A stretch of 64,000 nucleotides of DNA from Nostoc sp. NIES-3756 (GCF_001548375.1 NZ_AP017296.1:248001-312000); one strand, 5' to 3'. Positions 9,901-18,052 are shown, counted from the stretch's first letter. Numbers and translations are program-made. Notes: a model not told the origin generated them from the letters alone.

Positions 9901-11140
9901 AATCAATGGATTCTGTAACAGGAGTAATCTGAATACGCAGAGAATATGCTAGTTCATTTGCAGGATTTTTCTGTATTGCTTGATTAATTAGATTTTCAGC
10001 TTTATTGTAATCTTTCTGGAAAACATAACCCATAGCTGCTAATGCTAAGGCTTGATCACTTTCTGGGTTATACTGTTTAGCTTCCAAGAAACATTTCGCC
10101 GCTTCGCTCGTTTCATCTAGCCCTAACCTTGCCATTCCCAAATTAGCCAGTAGGCGGTATTTAAGTATTTTATCTGATTTGTACCATAGCTTTACCTTTA
10201 ACTCATTTAGATAGTTAACCGCTTGCTGAAGGTTGCCTTGATTAATCAATTTTCTTGCATACTCAATTTCAGTATGATACTCATCTGTATTATTTGAAGA
10301 AGCTAAATCCAATTTTTGCCCTATCTTAGCAATCAGTTGTTCACTATTAATATTTTCTACTACAACCCCTCGATAACGCTCCGTTGTTTCTGCATTTTCT
10401 ATCTTAAATTTTGCTAAAATCTCAAAAATGAATGCACAGGCATTTTGTGCGGCAACATTTCTAAAATTGACTAAATTCTTTTCAGGACTGATATCAATCG
10501 TCCTAGAGATACCATGCACTGTAAGCGCCATAATATGCTCATTAGCTTCAGCAGTTTTCAGAAAACCAAATGCAACGTTTTTAACTGCTAGAGCATCATT
10601 ATAATTAGAGTGTAAAAAATTTATAAGTGTTGCTCGTTGATCACCAACTTCCTTATTTCCAGATGCAATTGCTGCTAGAAAAACATCAGAACTTATATTT
10701 AATGTTTTATCGAGTATCCGATTTAGCCAATCAGATTTTCGCTTTACTGATTTAGCTCTTTCTTTAAGGCTATAGGATGGTTTTGCTGCTTCTGGGCGTG
10801 GGAAAAATTCATCCTCTGCCTTACCTGATTCATAACCATAAACTTTTGTAGCAACTACTACATCACCAGCTTTAACATCCTTAATACCAGTGGCAGGACT
10901 GAGTAAAATAACAACTTCTGGCTGAAAGTGCCGAATCACCCGTTCTGTCTCTGAAGCTGCACTATCGTTATTGTTATCAATTTCTGCGATCGCTACTTCC
11001 CATATTTGCCCATCTACAGAAAATTGCCCAAACTCGTAAACAGTACCTTCGGGGTGTGTTTCTTCCTCGCAGTTACTTAAATGATTACAAATAGCTTGGT
11101 AATCTATAGAATGAGATGTAAGAATAACTGCGCGGGGCAT
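6980..11140 (-). CDS. Degenerate PNP domain-TPR-GreA/B-like-PIN-like protein, 1386 aa
   Basis: Residues 1-245 align with the PNP domain of the neighbouring NB-ARC protein (shared DVVxATKVYGYESGK), but the catalytic motifs are lost. VEMEG has become VKNVA (186-190), RGISD has become HGISR (209-213) and GVAGG has become SPATG. A long TPR superhelix spans about 280-880. Residues 930-967 (HPLFQALIDKKCGDEV) resemble the C-terminal GreA/GreB fold. Residues about 1078-1235 look like a PIN-type nuclease: VVIDPIS with Asp1084, an acidic ELNE segment near 1188, and YCDD at 1212-1215. This suggests an RNA- or ribosome-directed nuclease on a TPR scaffold, with the dead PNP domain serving for assembly or ligand sensing. 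The TPR call is firm; the Gre and PIN calls come from motif resemblance only. Confidence 0.75.
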   Translation of the reverse strand: MPRAVILTSHSIDYQAICNHLSNCEEETHPEGTVYEFGQFSVDGQIWEVAIAEIDNNNDSAASETERVIRHFQPEVVILLSPATGIKDVKAGDVVVATKVYGYESGKAEDEFFPRPEAAKPSYSLKERAKSVKRKSDWLNRILDKTLNISSDVFLAAIASGNKEVGDQRATLINFLHSNYNDALAVKNVAFGFLKTAEANEHIMALTVHGISRTIDISPEKNLVNFRNVAAQNACAFIFEILAKFKIENAETTERYRGVVVENINSEQLIAKIGQKLDLASSNNTDEYHTEIEYARKLINQGNLQQAVNYLNELKVKLWYKSDKILKYRLLANLGMARLGLDETSEAAKCFLEAKQYNPESDQALALAAMGYVFQKDYNKAENLINQAIQKNPANELAYSLRIQITPVTESIDSIIEQIPPAYRDSLDVLVALGDVAERRNLDEKAEQWWQLALNKDNSSNLNIVKVALGATLTKRVIQKYPLAFTGQLSEAEKQNLERAINLFTEVLGGQYVNPNNLSPLEFDALTNRSGALRLLKKYDDAVRDIKIALQKEPNNSYCIKQRALLAHEQGNDEVAYNYLESIIDSPDFPEIPLLAAELLIGISRWNEAKNVLNKFIARNNIPSNLKQNAKHLKFDLLMLSGDNENAKLVLEELINEAPGSVITISQQIRFYKHIGAEEKIPSLIEQAKAGLLSNNFLPYQLVFAEQLYSWQYYRDAAEIYEQFVDKNLNNKLTHKLLYSYYYSGNYKTALEICEQLLNKYGSLNSVSEIAAYIYDNIGDADNVIRVCKAYLEIFPSDTVMQLRLAVANYDKRNYDELDDFLDSKPSIETLNLVGCQQLAKLLKVRNKIDYFLEVIYEMRRRFSDNGQVHAFYQISYMEGRKIQPKIKEFSKVEDGCGVLLESESSSEEWFIIEDREDASSDRKEINSKHPLFQALIDKKCGDEVVIVEDSFGRNTRKILAIVEKYFAAGKQSFDLLDNFPNIKGFRTVSIPMNGDEISLDWIQHLYKLLQDRQNNSNRLYQIYQNKEIPFGAFAIALNRSPLQLWYGLISRNDTYIHTWSNFQYEKFENSLSILQKGGLVVIDPISLITLYQLGVANYVVAVLGKFGIAQSAVNLFQGMVEDAQGFNREGFSNLGIEQGQLTREEIKPEQVDQVKNYFQQIVNWVYNNCLVIPCRRALDINIDERSELNEIIGLAFVDTVLIAEEAGRILYCDDQWLRWYAQSKGVQGVWTQVVLNYCLLQQNTNEVLYRKTTIQLVLWGYNYTIVDAETLMEGARLANWKVEPSYTSVVKVLADKQTSEEYITAVAAEFLYKLYSETIIPDTRHSLIFHLLNIITTGRSQTRTINQLIDQLNLIIQRKPIILPTFQHEISQIIKIWQDIQPIIT

Positions 11141-11360
11141 AGGTAAATCTCTGCTTTAACTTGTTATTTTCATATTTTGACGATTTTATGGGTTTTTGCC
11201 CATCAGTATCCATGTGTTCTGCATTGAGGGGTTGTCTGTATATTTTCTCTTAAGCAAGAATTAGACTATATTTAGCTACCCTTGCTAATCTCAACACTCT
11301 AGCTGTGGCAGAACACAGATCCCTTAAACTAACATAGTGGCTGTATACTGAAACAACGTT

Positions 11361-11912
11361 ATGAGTGATAAGCAACAAATACTTGAAGTCTACCTTCATG
11401 AATATGAAAAACTAAAGGAAGAGCAAGCACAGCGAATTGGCTTTCGAGATAATATGCTGTACGTAACACTGGGGGTATTTGGTGGTGTCCTCTCCTTTGC
11501 TCTATCTGGTAATAATAACTACTATGCCCTTCTTGTTATCCCTTGGGTGTGCCTGATTCTCGGTTGGACTTATCTGATCAACGACGAAAAAATCTCAGCG
11601 ATTGGTAGATATATTCGCTACACACTTATAAATAAAATTCAAGAATTAACTGGTAACGCAGATATAGAATCTATATTCGGTTGGGAAATAGCCCATAGAA
11701 GCGATAAGCGTCGTTTTCGACGCAAGATAGAACAATTAATCGTGGATCAAATTACTTTTGTTTTATCCGGTATAGTGGCATTGCTTGCTTTCTGGGTTCT
11801 AGTATCACAGCCCCCTTTGGCCGTTAATATTTTGTGCGTTGTGGAACTTGTTCTGTTGATAATCTTGGCTGTAGAGATTGTTATTTACGCTGACTTAGGA
11901 GTTGGACGATAA
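11361..11912 (+). CDS. Four-helix integral membrane protein of unknown function, 183 aa
   Basis: ATG at 11361 opens a 183-codon frame on the opposite strand to the PNP-TPR genes, with 220 bp between the divergent starts. An amphipathic, charged N-terminus (LHEYEKLKEEQAQRIGFRDN) precedes two hydrophobic helices at about 31-50 and 53-73. A basic cytoplasmic-type loop (KRRFRRK) and two more helices at about 130-150 and 155-177 follow. No enzyme motif is present. Small multi-helix membrane proteins next to NLR- or nuclease-type genes sometimes act as membrane-disrupting effectors, but nothing in this sequence proves that. It may be unrelated to its neighbours. Confidence 0.75.
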   Translation: MSDKQQILEVYLHEYEKLKEEQAQRIGFRDNMLYVTLGVFGGVLSFALSGNNNYYALLVIPWVCLILGWTYLINDEKISAIGRYIRYTLINKIQELTGNADIESIFGWEIAHRSDKRRFRRKIEQLIVDQITFVLSGIVALLAFWVLVSQPPLAVNILCVVELVLLIILAVEIVIYADLGVGR

Positions 11913-12278
11913 TTTTAGGTTAGCATTCACATCTTAATTTCATTAGACTAAAAACTTTTGTAATTTGACAAAACATTAGGGTTTCAGGCGACGTTTTTGG
12001 GTTGACGAGCGCGATCACTTGCACCGCACTCTTAACCCACAAACAACGCCCGTCCCTTAAAAAGCAGACTCTAACTGGAGCGGCAAATTTTATTGTTCAA
12101 CTCAAATGAACGGTTGGTAAAGGTTCTGGAAAACTTTTCGAGCTGCTGAAATTGGCATCGGAGTCAACGAGCAACTTGATGATTATCCAACAGAAGTGAG
12201 TGCAATTCTTTCTAGCTGCTGGATCGCCAACTCACTGAAGAAACTGGGAGCCACTTTGTTATTGAACTTGGTGCTTAC
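11913..12278 (+). other. Gene-poor stretch with coding remnant ending at the Tn3 boundary
   Basis: No intact gene is present. From about 12120 a protein-like reading (AAEIGIGVNEQLDDYPTEV) shifts by one base near 12213 into a 21-codon frame, LLDRQLTEETGSHFVIELGA plus Tyr, which ends exactly at the transposon edge (12278). Just right of the transposon, 16150-16197 reads FGEIVENSVKDAGFS followed by a stop, which could be the other end of the same interrupted gene. The family was not recognised. The upstream part has stop codons, so the gene was probably already decayed. Confidence 0.3.
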
Positions 12279-12325
12279 GGGGTGAAATGAGCAACCGTAC
12301 AGAAAGTTACGCTAAGGCTGAAACG
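12279..12325 (+). repeat. Left terminal inverted repeat of the Tn3-family transposon
   Basis: This 47-bp sequence is the exact reverse complement of 16101-16147. It starts with GGGG, as is typical of Tn3-family ends. Homology stops after GCTGAAACG. Confidence 0.95.
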
Positions 12326-12342
12326 ATTGCTACACAAGCCTT

Positions 12343-15300
12343 TTAATCATCCTGTTCGTTAGGGTCATTTGGATCACGTAGCGAACGCATTTCCCCTTGC
12401 ATAACTGCAAGAGGCAAAGAGAAATGATAACGTCCCAACATATTGATGTGGGAATGTCCCAAAGGCGATAGCCGCGCTACATCTTCTTGATTTATGCTCT
12501 GTTGTAAGGCAATAGAGCTAAGTGCAGCATCCATATAATATGTATTCCATAGTACCAAAGCATTGACGACCAATCCCAAAGCTGAAAGTTGGTCTTCTTG
12601 TCCTTCCCGATAACGTTGGCGCAACTCTCCCTTTTGACCATGAAATATAACTCTGGCAAGCCCATGCCGTCCTTCACCCCGATTTAGCTGAGTCAAAATT
12701 CGACGACGATAAGCCTCATCATCGACATAGTTTAATAGGTACAAAGTTTTGGCTATACGCCCCAACTCCCCAATCGCCCGACCCAGAACAGAAGGTTTTT
12801 CACCTCGGTATAAAGTTCGCATAATATCTGTTGCGCTCACGGTTCCAAACTTTAAAGAACCTGCAACTCGCAGCATGTCATCCCAATAATTCTCAATAAA
12901 AGAGGTATTGACCCGTTGCCATGCTATTCCATTGAGAACGCCATAATCGGCTTCGGAGTCCAAACGCCAAAAGCGAGCCTCCCCTACATCAGCCATTCGG
13001 GGGCTGAACTGGTAGCCCAGTAGCCAGAAAAGACCGAAGATCACATCACTATAGCCGCTTGTGTCAGTCATAATCTCCTTTGGACGAAGAGAAGTCTGTT
13101 GCTCCAAAAGCCCAACCAACACAACCAGAGAGTCACGCAGCGTTCCTGGAACAACCAAACCGTGAAAACCTGTAAACTGGTCTGAGGTAAAGTTGTAGTA
13201 AGTAATACCCCGACCCCGACCAAAATATTTGCTATTTGGGCCTGAATTTAGTGTCTGCACAGGCACCACAAAACGCAATCCATCTGCTGATGCGACTTCT
13301 CCCCCACCCCAAGTCTGCGCCAATGGAATCTGAGTTTGAGCATCAACCAACCGCGCATTAGCACTCTTTAAGGTTTCAGAACGAAGGTAGTTTTGCTGTA
13401 TCCAAGCCAGTCGATTACGAGTTAGGGCTGGGATATCTGCGCGGGTAACTGGCTTCAACCCGATGTTGCAACTTTGAGCTATTAGCACTGCACAGACACT
13501 AATGTGTAAATCAGTTACTCGTGAGCTATCCTGACTACCGTGGTTAAATTCATCCATAAACCCGGTTTTGGCATGGATTTCCAGTAAGGCTTCTGGCAAA
13601 TCCACACGGGGGAGTAGTTCTGCTACCAGTATTTTGAGAGCTTTCAAGCTGGCAGGTTCTTCCAACTTATCCAGGTTAGTTACTGTTAAGGTATCACGCC
13701 CTTTTTTGTTAGGTTCGACCCGTACTGCTGCATTGCTGGGCAGATTATTGGCAGTACGATGAAATGCTTCATCGAGTTGCTGTTTCAACTTAGACAGTTC
13801 CGCTTCGGGTGTTGGTTGCAGGTTCAATGCACGACAAACTTGTGGTCGGGCTGATTCCCAGTCTCTTCCTTGTAGTAATTTGGCATGGGGATTGCTCCAA
13901 CGGATACTGGGGGTGATAAACAGTTCTCGACGGCGCAATCCCTCACACAATCGCTCTAAGGTACAGAAAGTGTAAGCGCGACGGTCGATATCTGCATTAG
14001 GTTGTACAATTAATTGCAGCCAGCCTTTAGTAATGCCATTGAGTGGAGCATTATCCATCTTGGGATTTGCTTTCTTTTCAATACTTTTGAGAAATTCCAC
14101 AGCCTTGAGAATTGACTGACCAGCCTTGGTAGCTTGAAAATCAATTGTCCGTAGCAGTGAGGGGAGAAATCTGCGAACAATTGTCCAACGCTTCAACAGT
14201 TCTGGGTAATAGTCATCTTCTGGTGGTCTGGCTAGTTCTTCCACCTTGGACACAGACGCTTGTAACTTCTCTTGAGGAATAAGTTGAAAAATAACTTCAC
14301 GCACACTTTTATCTTCACAATTGGGGTCAAGTATAACTGCACAGGCTGTACCCAATCGCAAAGCTGCGGCATCTAGGTCTTTTATCGTGCGTAACCTTTC
14401 CTTTTTTCCATCCCGCACTGACTTAGAGAGTAAATCCTTGATCAACAATTCCAGCACATCGAGGGTATCATCAGCAGCCTCCGCTTCCAGGGTGTGAATA
14501 AAGGCAAGTAGAGTCGCAATTCTCCGCTCAAACGGCATCCTGGCAATCGCCTGAACTCGAATTGTTGCTGCATGGCGAGCAAGAGCTTTTAATCTGCTGG
14601 CTGGAATACCAGAGAAATTTAAGGCGTTGATCCCAAGGGAACGCACTTTAACTAAACGGTTCAAAGCATTGACTAAAGCGGGAGCGCTGTAACGAGTTGG
14701 CGACCGCCGTAATTGGTCAAGTGGTGTGTACCAAGTTTTCTCATCGGGTACTAGTAAGGCCTCAAGCTTTGAGCATTGTTCCTTTGAAGGAATTTTAGCT
14801 AAAATTTGCCACAGCCTCTTCGCTGTCCGCTCCCGGACACTGGCAACCAGACGCTCCAGAACTGTAACTCCAGGTAAAAGGATTTTCTGTTCAACCAACC
14901 TTGCTGTCACCAAGTCAAATAAAACACTCGGACTCTCTGAACCAACCCAGGCACGTCCGTACAGCCAACGAACCAATTGCCAGTGTCCTGGTTGCCCGCT
15001 AACATCTCGATAGCCATAGCGTTGTTGAATCTCGCTCTGATGCTCCCAATGGGTTACGGAACGCTCAAGGTAGCGTGGCAAACACTCGATATCTGAGATT
15101 TCTAACTGAGTGGCTAGGTGAGTGATTACACCAAGCGGAACATCAAGGGGATTTTCCAAAAAAGTTCCCAAAAACCTGACGCTAACTAACTGTAAGGCAA
15201 AACCCAGACGGTTATGATTTCCACGTCGAATTAGAACACTATCAAAATCTGTATCATCAAGATGGAAGTAGCGAGCCAATTGCATTGGTGTTGGTTCCGA

Positions 15301-15348
15301 CTCATAGCGTCCGTAGCGTTGTCGCTGTTCAAGAGTAAGGAATCCCAT
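12343..15348 (-). CDS. tnpA: Tn3-family transposase TnpA, 1001 aa
   Basis: This is a full-length DDE transposase of the usual Tn3 size (about 1000 residues). The N-terminus starts with MGFLTLEQRQRYGRYESEPT, a DUF4158-like DNA-binding region, and the C-terminal half is the catalytic domain. EIMTDTSGYSDVIFGLFWLLG contains a catalytic Asp of the family. The segment LVVNALVLWNTYYMDAAL, followed by SPLGHSHINMLGRYHF, is the conserved C-terminal signature. It recognises the 47-bp ends and carries out replicative transposition to a cointegrate, which the resolvase then separates. It stops 17 bp inside the left repeat. No frameshift or internal stop is seen. It is transcribed away from tnpR, so both probably use promoters in the shared spacer. 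Confidence 0.96.
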   Translation of the reverse strand: MGFLTLEQRQRYGRYESEPTPMQLARYFHLDDTDFDSVLIRRGNHNRLGFALQLVSVRFLGTFLENPLDVPLGVITHLATQLEISDIECLPRYLERSVTHWEHQSEIQQRYGYRDVSGQPGHWQLVRWLYGRAWVGSESPSVLFDLVTARLVEQKILLPGVTVLERLVASVRERTAKRLWQILAKIPSKEQCSKLEALLVPDEKTWYTPLDQLRRSPTRYSAPALVNALNRLVKVRSLGINALNFSGIPASRLKALARHAATIRVQAIARMPFERRIATLLAFIHTLEAEAADDTLDVLELLIKDLLSKSVRDGKKERLRTIKDLDAAALRLGTACAVILDPNCEDKSVREVIFQLIPQEKLQASVSKVEELARPPEDDYYPELLKRWTIVRRFLPSLLRTIDFQATKAGQSILKAVEFLKSIEKKANPKMDNAPLNGITKGWLQLIVQPNADIDRRAYTFCTLERLCEGLRRRELFITPSIRWSNPHAKLLQGRDWESARPQVCRALNLQPTPEAELSKLKQQLDEAFHRTANNLPSNAAVRVEPNKKGRDTLTVTNLDKLEEPASLKALKILVAELLPRVDLPEALLEIHAKTGFMDEFNHGSQDSSRVTDLHISVCAVLIAQSCNIGLKPVTRADIPALTRNRLAWIQQNYLRSETLKSANARLVDAQTQIPLAQTWGGGEVASADGLRFVVPVQTLNSGPNSKYFGRGRGITYYNFTSDQFTGFHGLVVPGTLRDSLVVLVGLLEQQTSLRPKEIMTDTSGYSDVIFGLFWLLGYQFSPRMADVGEARFWRLDSEADYGVLNGIAWQRVNTSFIENYWDDMLRVAGSLKFGTVSATDIMRTLYRGEKPSVLGRAIGELGRIAKTLYLLNYVDDEAYRRRILTQLNRGEGRHGLARVIFHGQKGELRQRYREGQEDQLSALGLVVNALVLWNTYYMDAALSSIALQQSINQEDVARLSPLGHSHINMLGRYHFSLPLAVMQGEMRSLRDPNDPNEQDD

Positions 15349-15450
15349 TCATAAGTCCTACTTTGTATTAATTAAAGTGTAGGTTATTTGGTACAATAAA
15401 TCTCAACGGAGCCATAAGGGTTTAAGACCTATAAAATCCAGAGGGTTTAA
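15349..15450. promoter_or_regulatory. Divergent promoter and probable res site of the Tn3-family transposon
   Basis: This spacer lies between the divergent tnpA and tnpR genes, where Tn3 elements usually carry the resolution site. TTGGTACAA occurs twice, near 15390 and at 15451-15459 over the tnpR start. ACTTT and AAAGT form an inverted repeat around GTATTAATT near 15360-15380. These could be resolvase subsites, but subsite boundaries cannot be fixed by eye. GAGGG five bases before the TTG codon supports the tnpR start. Confidence 0.5.
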
Positions 15451-16077
15451 TTGGTACAAAGAATTGCCATTTATTGTCGGGTTTCCACAACTGACCAGTC
15501 TTGTGAGCGACAAGAACGGGACTTATTAGAGTATGCTGCCGTTTGTGGTTTTGAGGTAGTTGGTGTTTGGAAGGAAACAGCCTCTGGAATTAAACACAAT
15601 CGCTCTGAGCGACAAAAGGTTATGGCGTTAGCTCAAAGTCATAGTATTGATGCCATTTTGGTAACGGAGATGACCCGATGGGGCCGTAGCACCATTGATC
15701 TGATTGAGACTTTGCAGTCACTCCATAGTTGGCATGTTTCCTTAATTGCTCAAACCGGATTGCAATTTGATTTGAATACACCCCAAGGCAGGCTAATTGC
15801 TCATTTAATGGCATCTTTAGCTGAATTTGAACGGGATTTGGTACGAGAAAGGGTGCGTTCGGGGGTGGCGGCGGCTAAAGCCAGAGGTCAAAAGTTTGGC
15901 AGGCAGCCAGGACAACGGCTCAAAGCAGATAAGTTGGGCCCGAAAGTTTTGCAGATGGTGCAACAGGGGTACTCTTACCGCAAAATTGCAGAAATTCTCA
16001 ACCTTAGCAAGACAACTGTCAATGATATTGTCAAACGCCACAGACAGTCAGCCAAGAAACCAGAGTTGGAAAGGTAA
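15451..16077 (+). CDS. tnpR: Serine resolvase/invertase TnpR, 208 aa
   Basis: The N-terminal catalytic domain has IYCRVSTTDQS, with nucleophile Ser12 and Arg10, and EMTRWGRSTIDLI with the conserved arginines. The long E-helix region (FERDLVRERVRSGVAAAKARG) leads to a C-terminal helix-turn-helix (YSYRKIAEILNLSKTTV). At 208 residues it is close to the usual length for the family. It should resolve transposition cointegrates at the adjacent res site. The start is TTG, chosen because GAGGG lies five bases upstream and the N-terminus matches the family. The gene ends 23 bp inside the right terminal repeat. Confidence 0.93.
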   Translation: MVQRIAIYCRVSTTDQSCERQERDLLEYAAVCGFEVVGVWKETASGIKHNRSERQKVMALAQSHSIDAILVTEMTRWGRSTIDLIETLQSLHSWHVSLIAQTGLQFDLNTPQGRLIAHLMASLAEFERDLVRERVRSGVAAAKARGQKFGRQPGQRLKADKLGPKVLQMVQQGYSYRKIAEILNLSKTTVNDIVKRHRQSAKKPELER

Positions 16078-16100
16078 TTTTGAAAGCCTTATCCAGTAAC

Positions 16101-16147
16101 CGTTTCAGCCTTAGCGTAACTTTCTGTACGGTTGCTCATTTCACCCC
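16101..16147 (-). repeat. Right terminal inverted repeat of the Tn3-family transposon
   Basis: Exact 47-bp reverse complement of 12279-12325. The outer end is CCCC at 16144-16147, directly followed by TATTTGG. Confidence 0.95.
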
Positions 16148-16307
16148 TATTTGGTGAGATTGTTGAAAATTCTGTAAAGGATGCGGGATTTAGTTAGCAC
16201 TGGTGAATATGTAAGTAACCTATTTTTTCCTCCGGCGATCGCTCTATTTACTGTGCGGTTGCTTTTTACTGTTCGGGAAAAATATTCTTGTCGGAAATTT
16301 CTACGCT

Positions 16308-17071
16308 TCAGTGTTGACCCTCAGAGAAAACCTCAATCAAAATACTTTCCGGGTACAAGCCAACCTTCCCAAACCGTGGATCATGAATGCGTTCTACTTC
16401 GATGCCTTGCTTGCGACATAATGCGCTGGCTATTCTCCCTTTAGCACTGGCTTCTTTAACCGATATCTCTAAACCCTGTAACTTGGCGAAACCGACAACG
16501 CTATACTTATGACCGCATGGTGTATTGAACCTGTCTTGTTCAACTTCTACAGCTTTGAGTCGGTACAATATCTCTTGTTGGTGTTGCTCATGCTCTAGCA
16601 AACGTTGCTCCTGCTCGGCCATCTGTTGTGCGATCGCCGCGAGTAACTGGATTTGGGTCATGCTGGTTTCGTTAGAAGTTGCAGGTTTTGTCCAACCCAA
16701 CTTCTCCTGAATCCAAGCACGAATACCGATGGTGTTGAATGAACGGCAGACTAATCTTGCTTGGGAAGTGCAATACCGAGCCGCATCAAAAGCGTAGTAT
16801 TCCAAGATGATGGCGATCGCTATTATTTTGGAATGCCTTCAGTGCGCCATAAATTCAGGTCGGCAGATGAAAACCCTTGTGCCATAAGCATAACAGCTAA
16901 TTTTGATGGTGCTGGGTCGGCACTCGATTTTAAAGCTTTTCTAATCGATTCATCATCTACGCCAGCTAATCTTGCAGTAGCTCTAACGCTGGCTTTAGCT
17001 TTACCAGATGCGTCAACTTCAATTTCTTCCTTAATTTGTTCAATGATTTGTGCAATTTCCATTTGTGACAT
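16308..17071 (-). pseudogene. Phage antirepressor-like DNA-binding gene split by a frameshift
   Basis: Two consecutive frames read as one protein. The first part (ATG at 17071, about 82 codons, MSQMEIAQIIEQIKEE to WRTEGIPK) stops at 16823. The second (from about 16829, in another frame) continues IAIAIILEYYAFDAARYC through a coiled coil to a C-terminal VGFAKLQGLEISVKEASAKG region. The second part has no ATG at its beginning, only TTG. Adding one A to the AAAA run at 16827-16830 joins the frames without a stop, giving about 250 aa. I know similar undivided proteins only by general resemblance to cyanobacterial antirepressor-like proteins. A HIP1 site lies at the break. Confidence 0.6.
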
Positions 17072-17130
17072 AGTTTTAATGGTGTGACGTAAGGAAACAA
17101 TTGAAAACCTGTTGAGGCTGGTGGAGAAAT

Positions 17131-17586
17131 TCAAACCTTGACCCGCACTAAGTCTTCTTCCCTGACTAAAGAAGACCGATTGAACATGGAGATAGTAGGG
17201 ACAAGCATCGGCGACTGCCACTCCACAACGTAAAACCAACCCCTATCCACCTGCTGAACACCTAAGACCAAGCGCTGCTTTGTCCCTGGCGCATGACCAA
17301 CCAACATCACGCGATCGCCGATAACGTAAGCTGGCTTCTTCACCGTGCTAGGTTCCATGCGACCAGTAGCGACAATCTCGTGCTTGGTTGCGTGTACAAC
17401 CTCGTCTTCAAGGTCAATGAAATAAACCCACTGCCCTTTGCTCCACCCCAGCCCAGAGCAGTATCCGAATGTCCGCGAAGCCTTGATATAAACTCGTTCC
17501 CACAAATTCACTTCAACTGGAGGAATCTCTCGCCCCCAAGGTGGAGACAAATACCAACATTTCTCTAGTTCAGTGATAGCTTCCAT
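17131..17586 (-). CDS. DUF1392-like cyanobacterial protein, 151 aa
   Basis: The start codon overlaps the stop of the upstream helix-turn-helix gene by one base (TAATG), so the two form an operon. The N-terminus (LEKCWYLSPPWGREIPPVEVN) and the repeated beta-strand pattern (WVYFIDLEDEVVHATKHEIVATG, then PAYVIGDRVMLVG) resemble the cyanobacterial family DUF1392, common on plasmids and genomic islands. No catalytic motif or signal peptide is present. The function is unknown. The family name comes from memory of its N-terminal motif. Confidence 0.65.
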   Translation of the reverse strand: MEAITELEKCWYLSPPWGREIPPVEVNLWERVYIKASRTFGYCSGLGWSKGQWVYFIDLEDEVVHATKHEIVATGRMEPSTVKKPAYVIGDRVMLVGHAPGTKQRLVLGVQQVDRGWFYVVEWQSPMLVPTISMFNRSSLVREEDLVRVKV

Positions 17587-17840
17587 TACACTCTCCCTCT
17601 CAAAAGATGATTAATAGCTTGAGTATCCAGACTGGCAATGCGTTTTTTGATTTGTTGCGGAGGGTTTTCTAAAAACTGCTTAAGATGACTTATCCCGATT
17701 TCGTAGTATTTTGGACTACGCTTGTTTGCCTTGAGCCAGCCCCGATTGATCCAAAGACGGACGGTAGATAAATTCAGCGATAGAATACTGGCGATTTGGT
17801 GACAGTTGCAGTTTTCTGAATTAGTAAAATTCTTAGTCAT
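17586..17840 (-). CDS. Excisionase/MerR-type helix-turn-helix protein, 84 aa
   Basis: CHQIASILSLNLSTVRLWINRGWLKA is a typical winged-helix DNA-recognition segment of the MerR/excisionase type, followed by a basic stretch and SHLKQFLENPP. The start (ATG at 17840) overlaps the end of the upstream small gene by four bases, and the stop overlaps the next gene's ATG. It probably binds DNA to regulate this cassette or assist recombination. No integrase is seen in the window, so an excisionase role is unproven. Confidence 0.7.
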   Translation of the reverse strand: MTKNFTNSENCNCHQIASILSLNLSTVRLWINRGWLKANKRSPKYYEIGISHLKQFLENPPQQIKKRIASLDTQAINHLLRGRV

Positions 17841-18052
17841 ACAGTTGCCTCAGATTCTTTTGATTCAGTTGTTAAAATCTGTGCGCTAATGGATACAAAA
17901 TCTACTTGAGTAATATTGAAATCAGTCTGCATTTGACCAGAGTTGTATCTAGAGACTATTTCTTCCTTGATTGCTTCTTGAGTTAATCCATCGGGAATAT
18001 CGACGTGAGCTTCACTTATAATTTGCTCAACGACAGTAACGATGACTTTCAT
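17837..18052 (-). CDS. Small hypothetical protein, 71 aa
   Basis: ATG at 18052 begins MKVIVTVVEQIISEAHVDIPDGLTQ, and the stop overlaps the start of the helix-turn-helix gene (ATGA). It has an alternating strand-helix pattern and no Cys or membrane segment. The family was not recognised. Tight overlap with the downstream gene supports its being real and co-translated. Confidence 0.6.
   Translation of the reverse strand: MKVIVTVVEQIISEAHVDIPDGLTQEAIKEEIVSRYNSGQMQTDFNITQVDFVSISAQILTTESKESEATV

Larger units (their letters stand above)
12279..16147. mobile_element. Complete Tn3-family transposon (3869 bp)
   Basis: Perfect 47-bp terminal inverted repeats begin with GGGGTGAAATGAGC at 12279 and end with the complement at 16147. 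Their inner part (GAAAGTTACGCTAAG) resembles classical Tn3 ends. Inside are a full-length transposase gene and a divergent serine resolvase gene separated by about 100 bp, and no passenger genes. Flanks are CTTAC on the left and TATTT on the right, so the 5-bp target duplication usual for Tn3 is missing. This fits an adjacent deletion or recombination after insertion. Both genes look intact, so the element may still be active. Confidence 0.93.
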
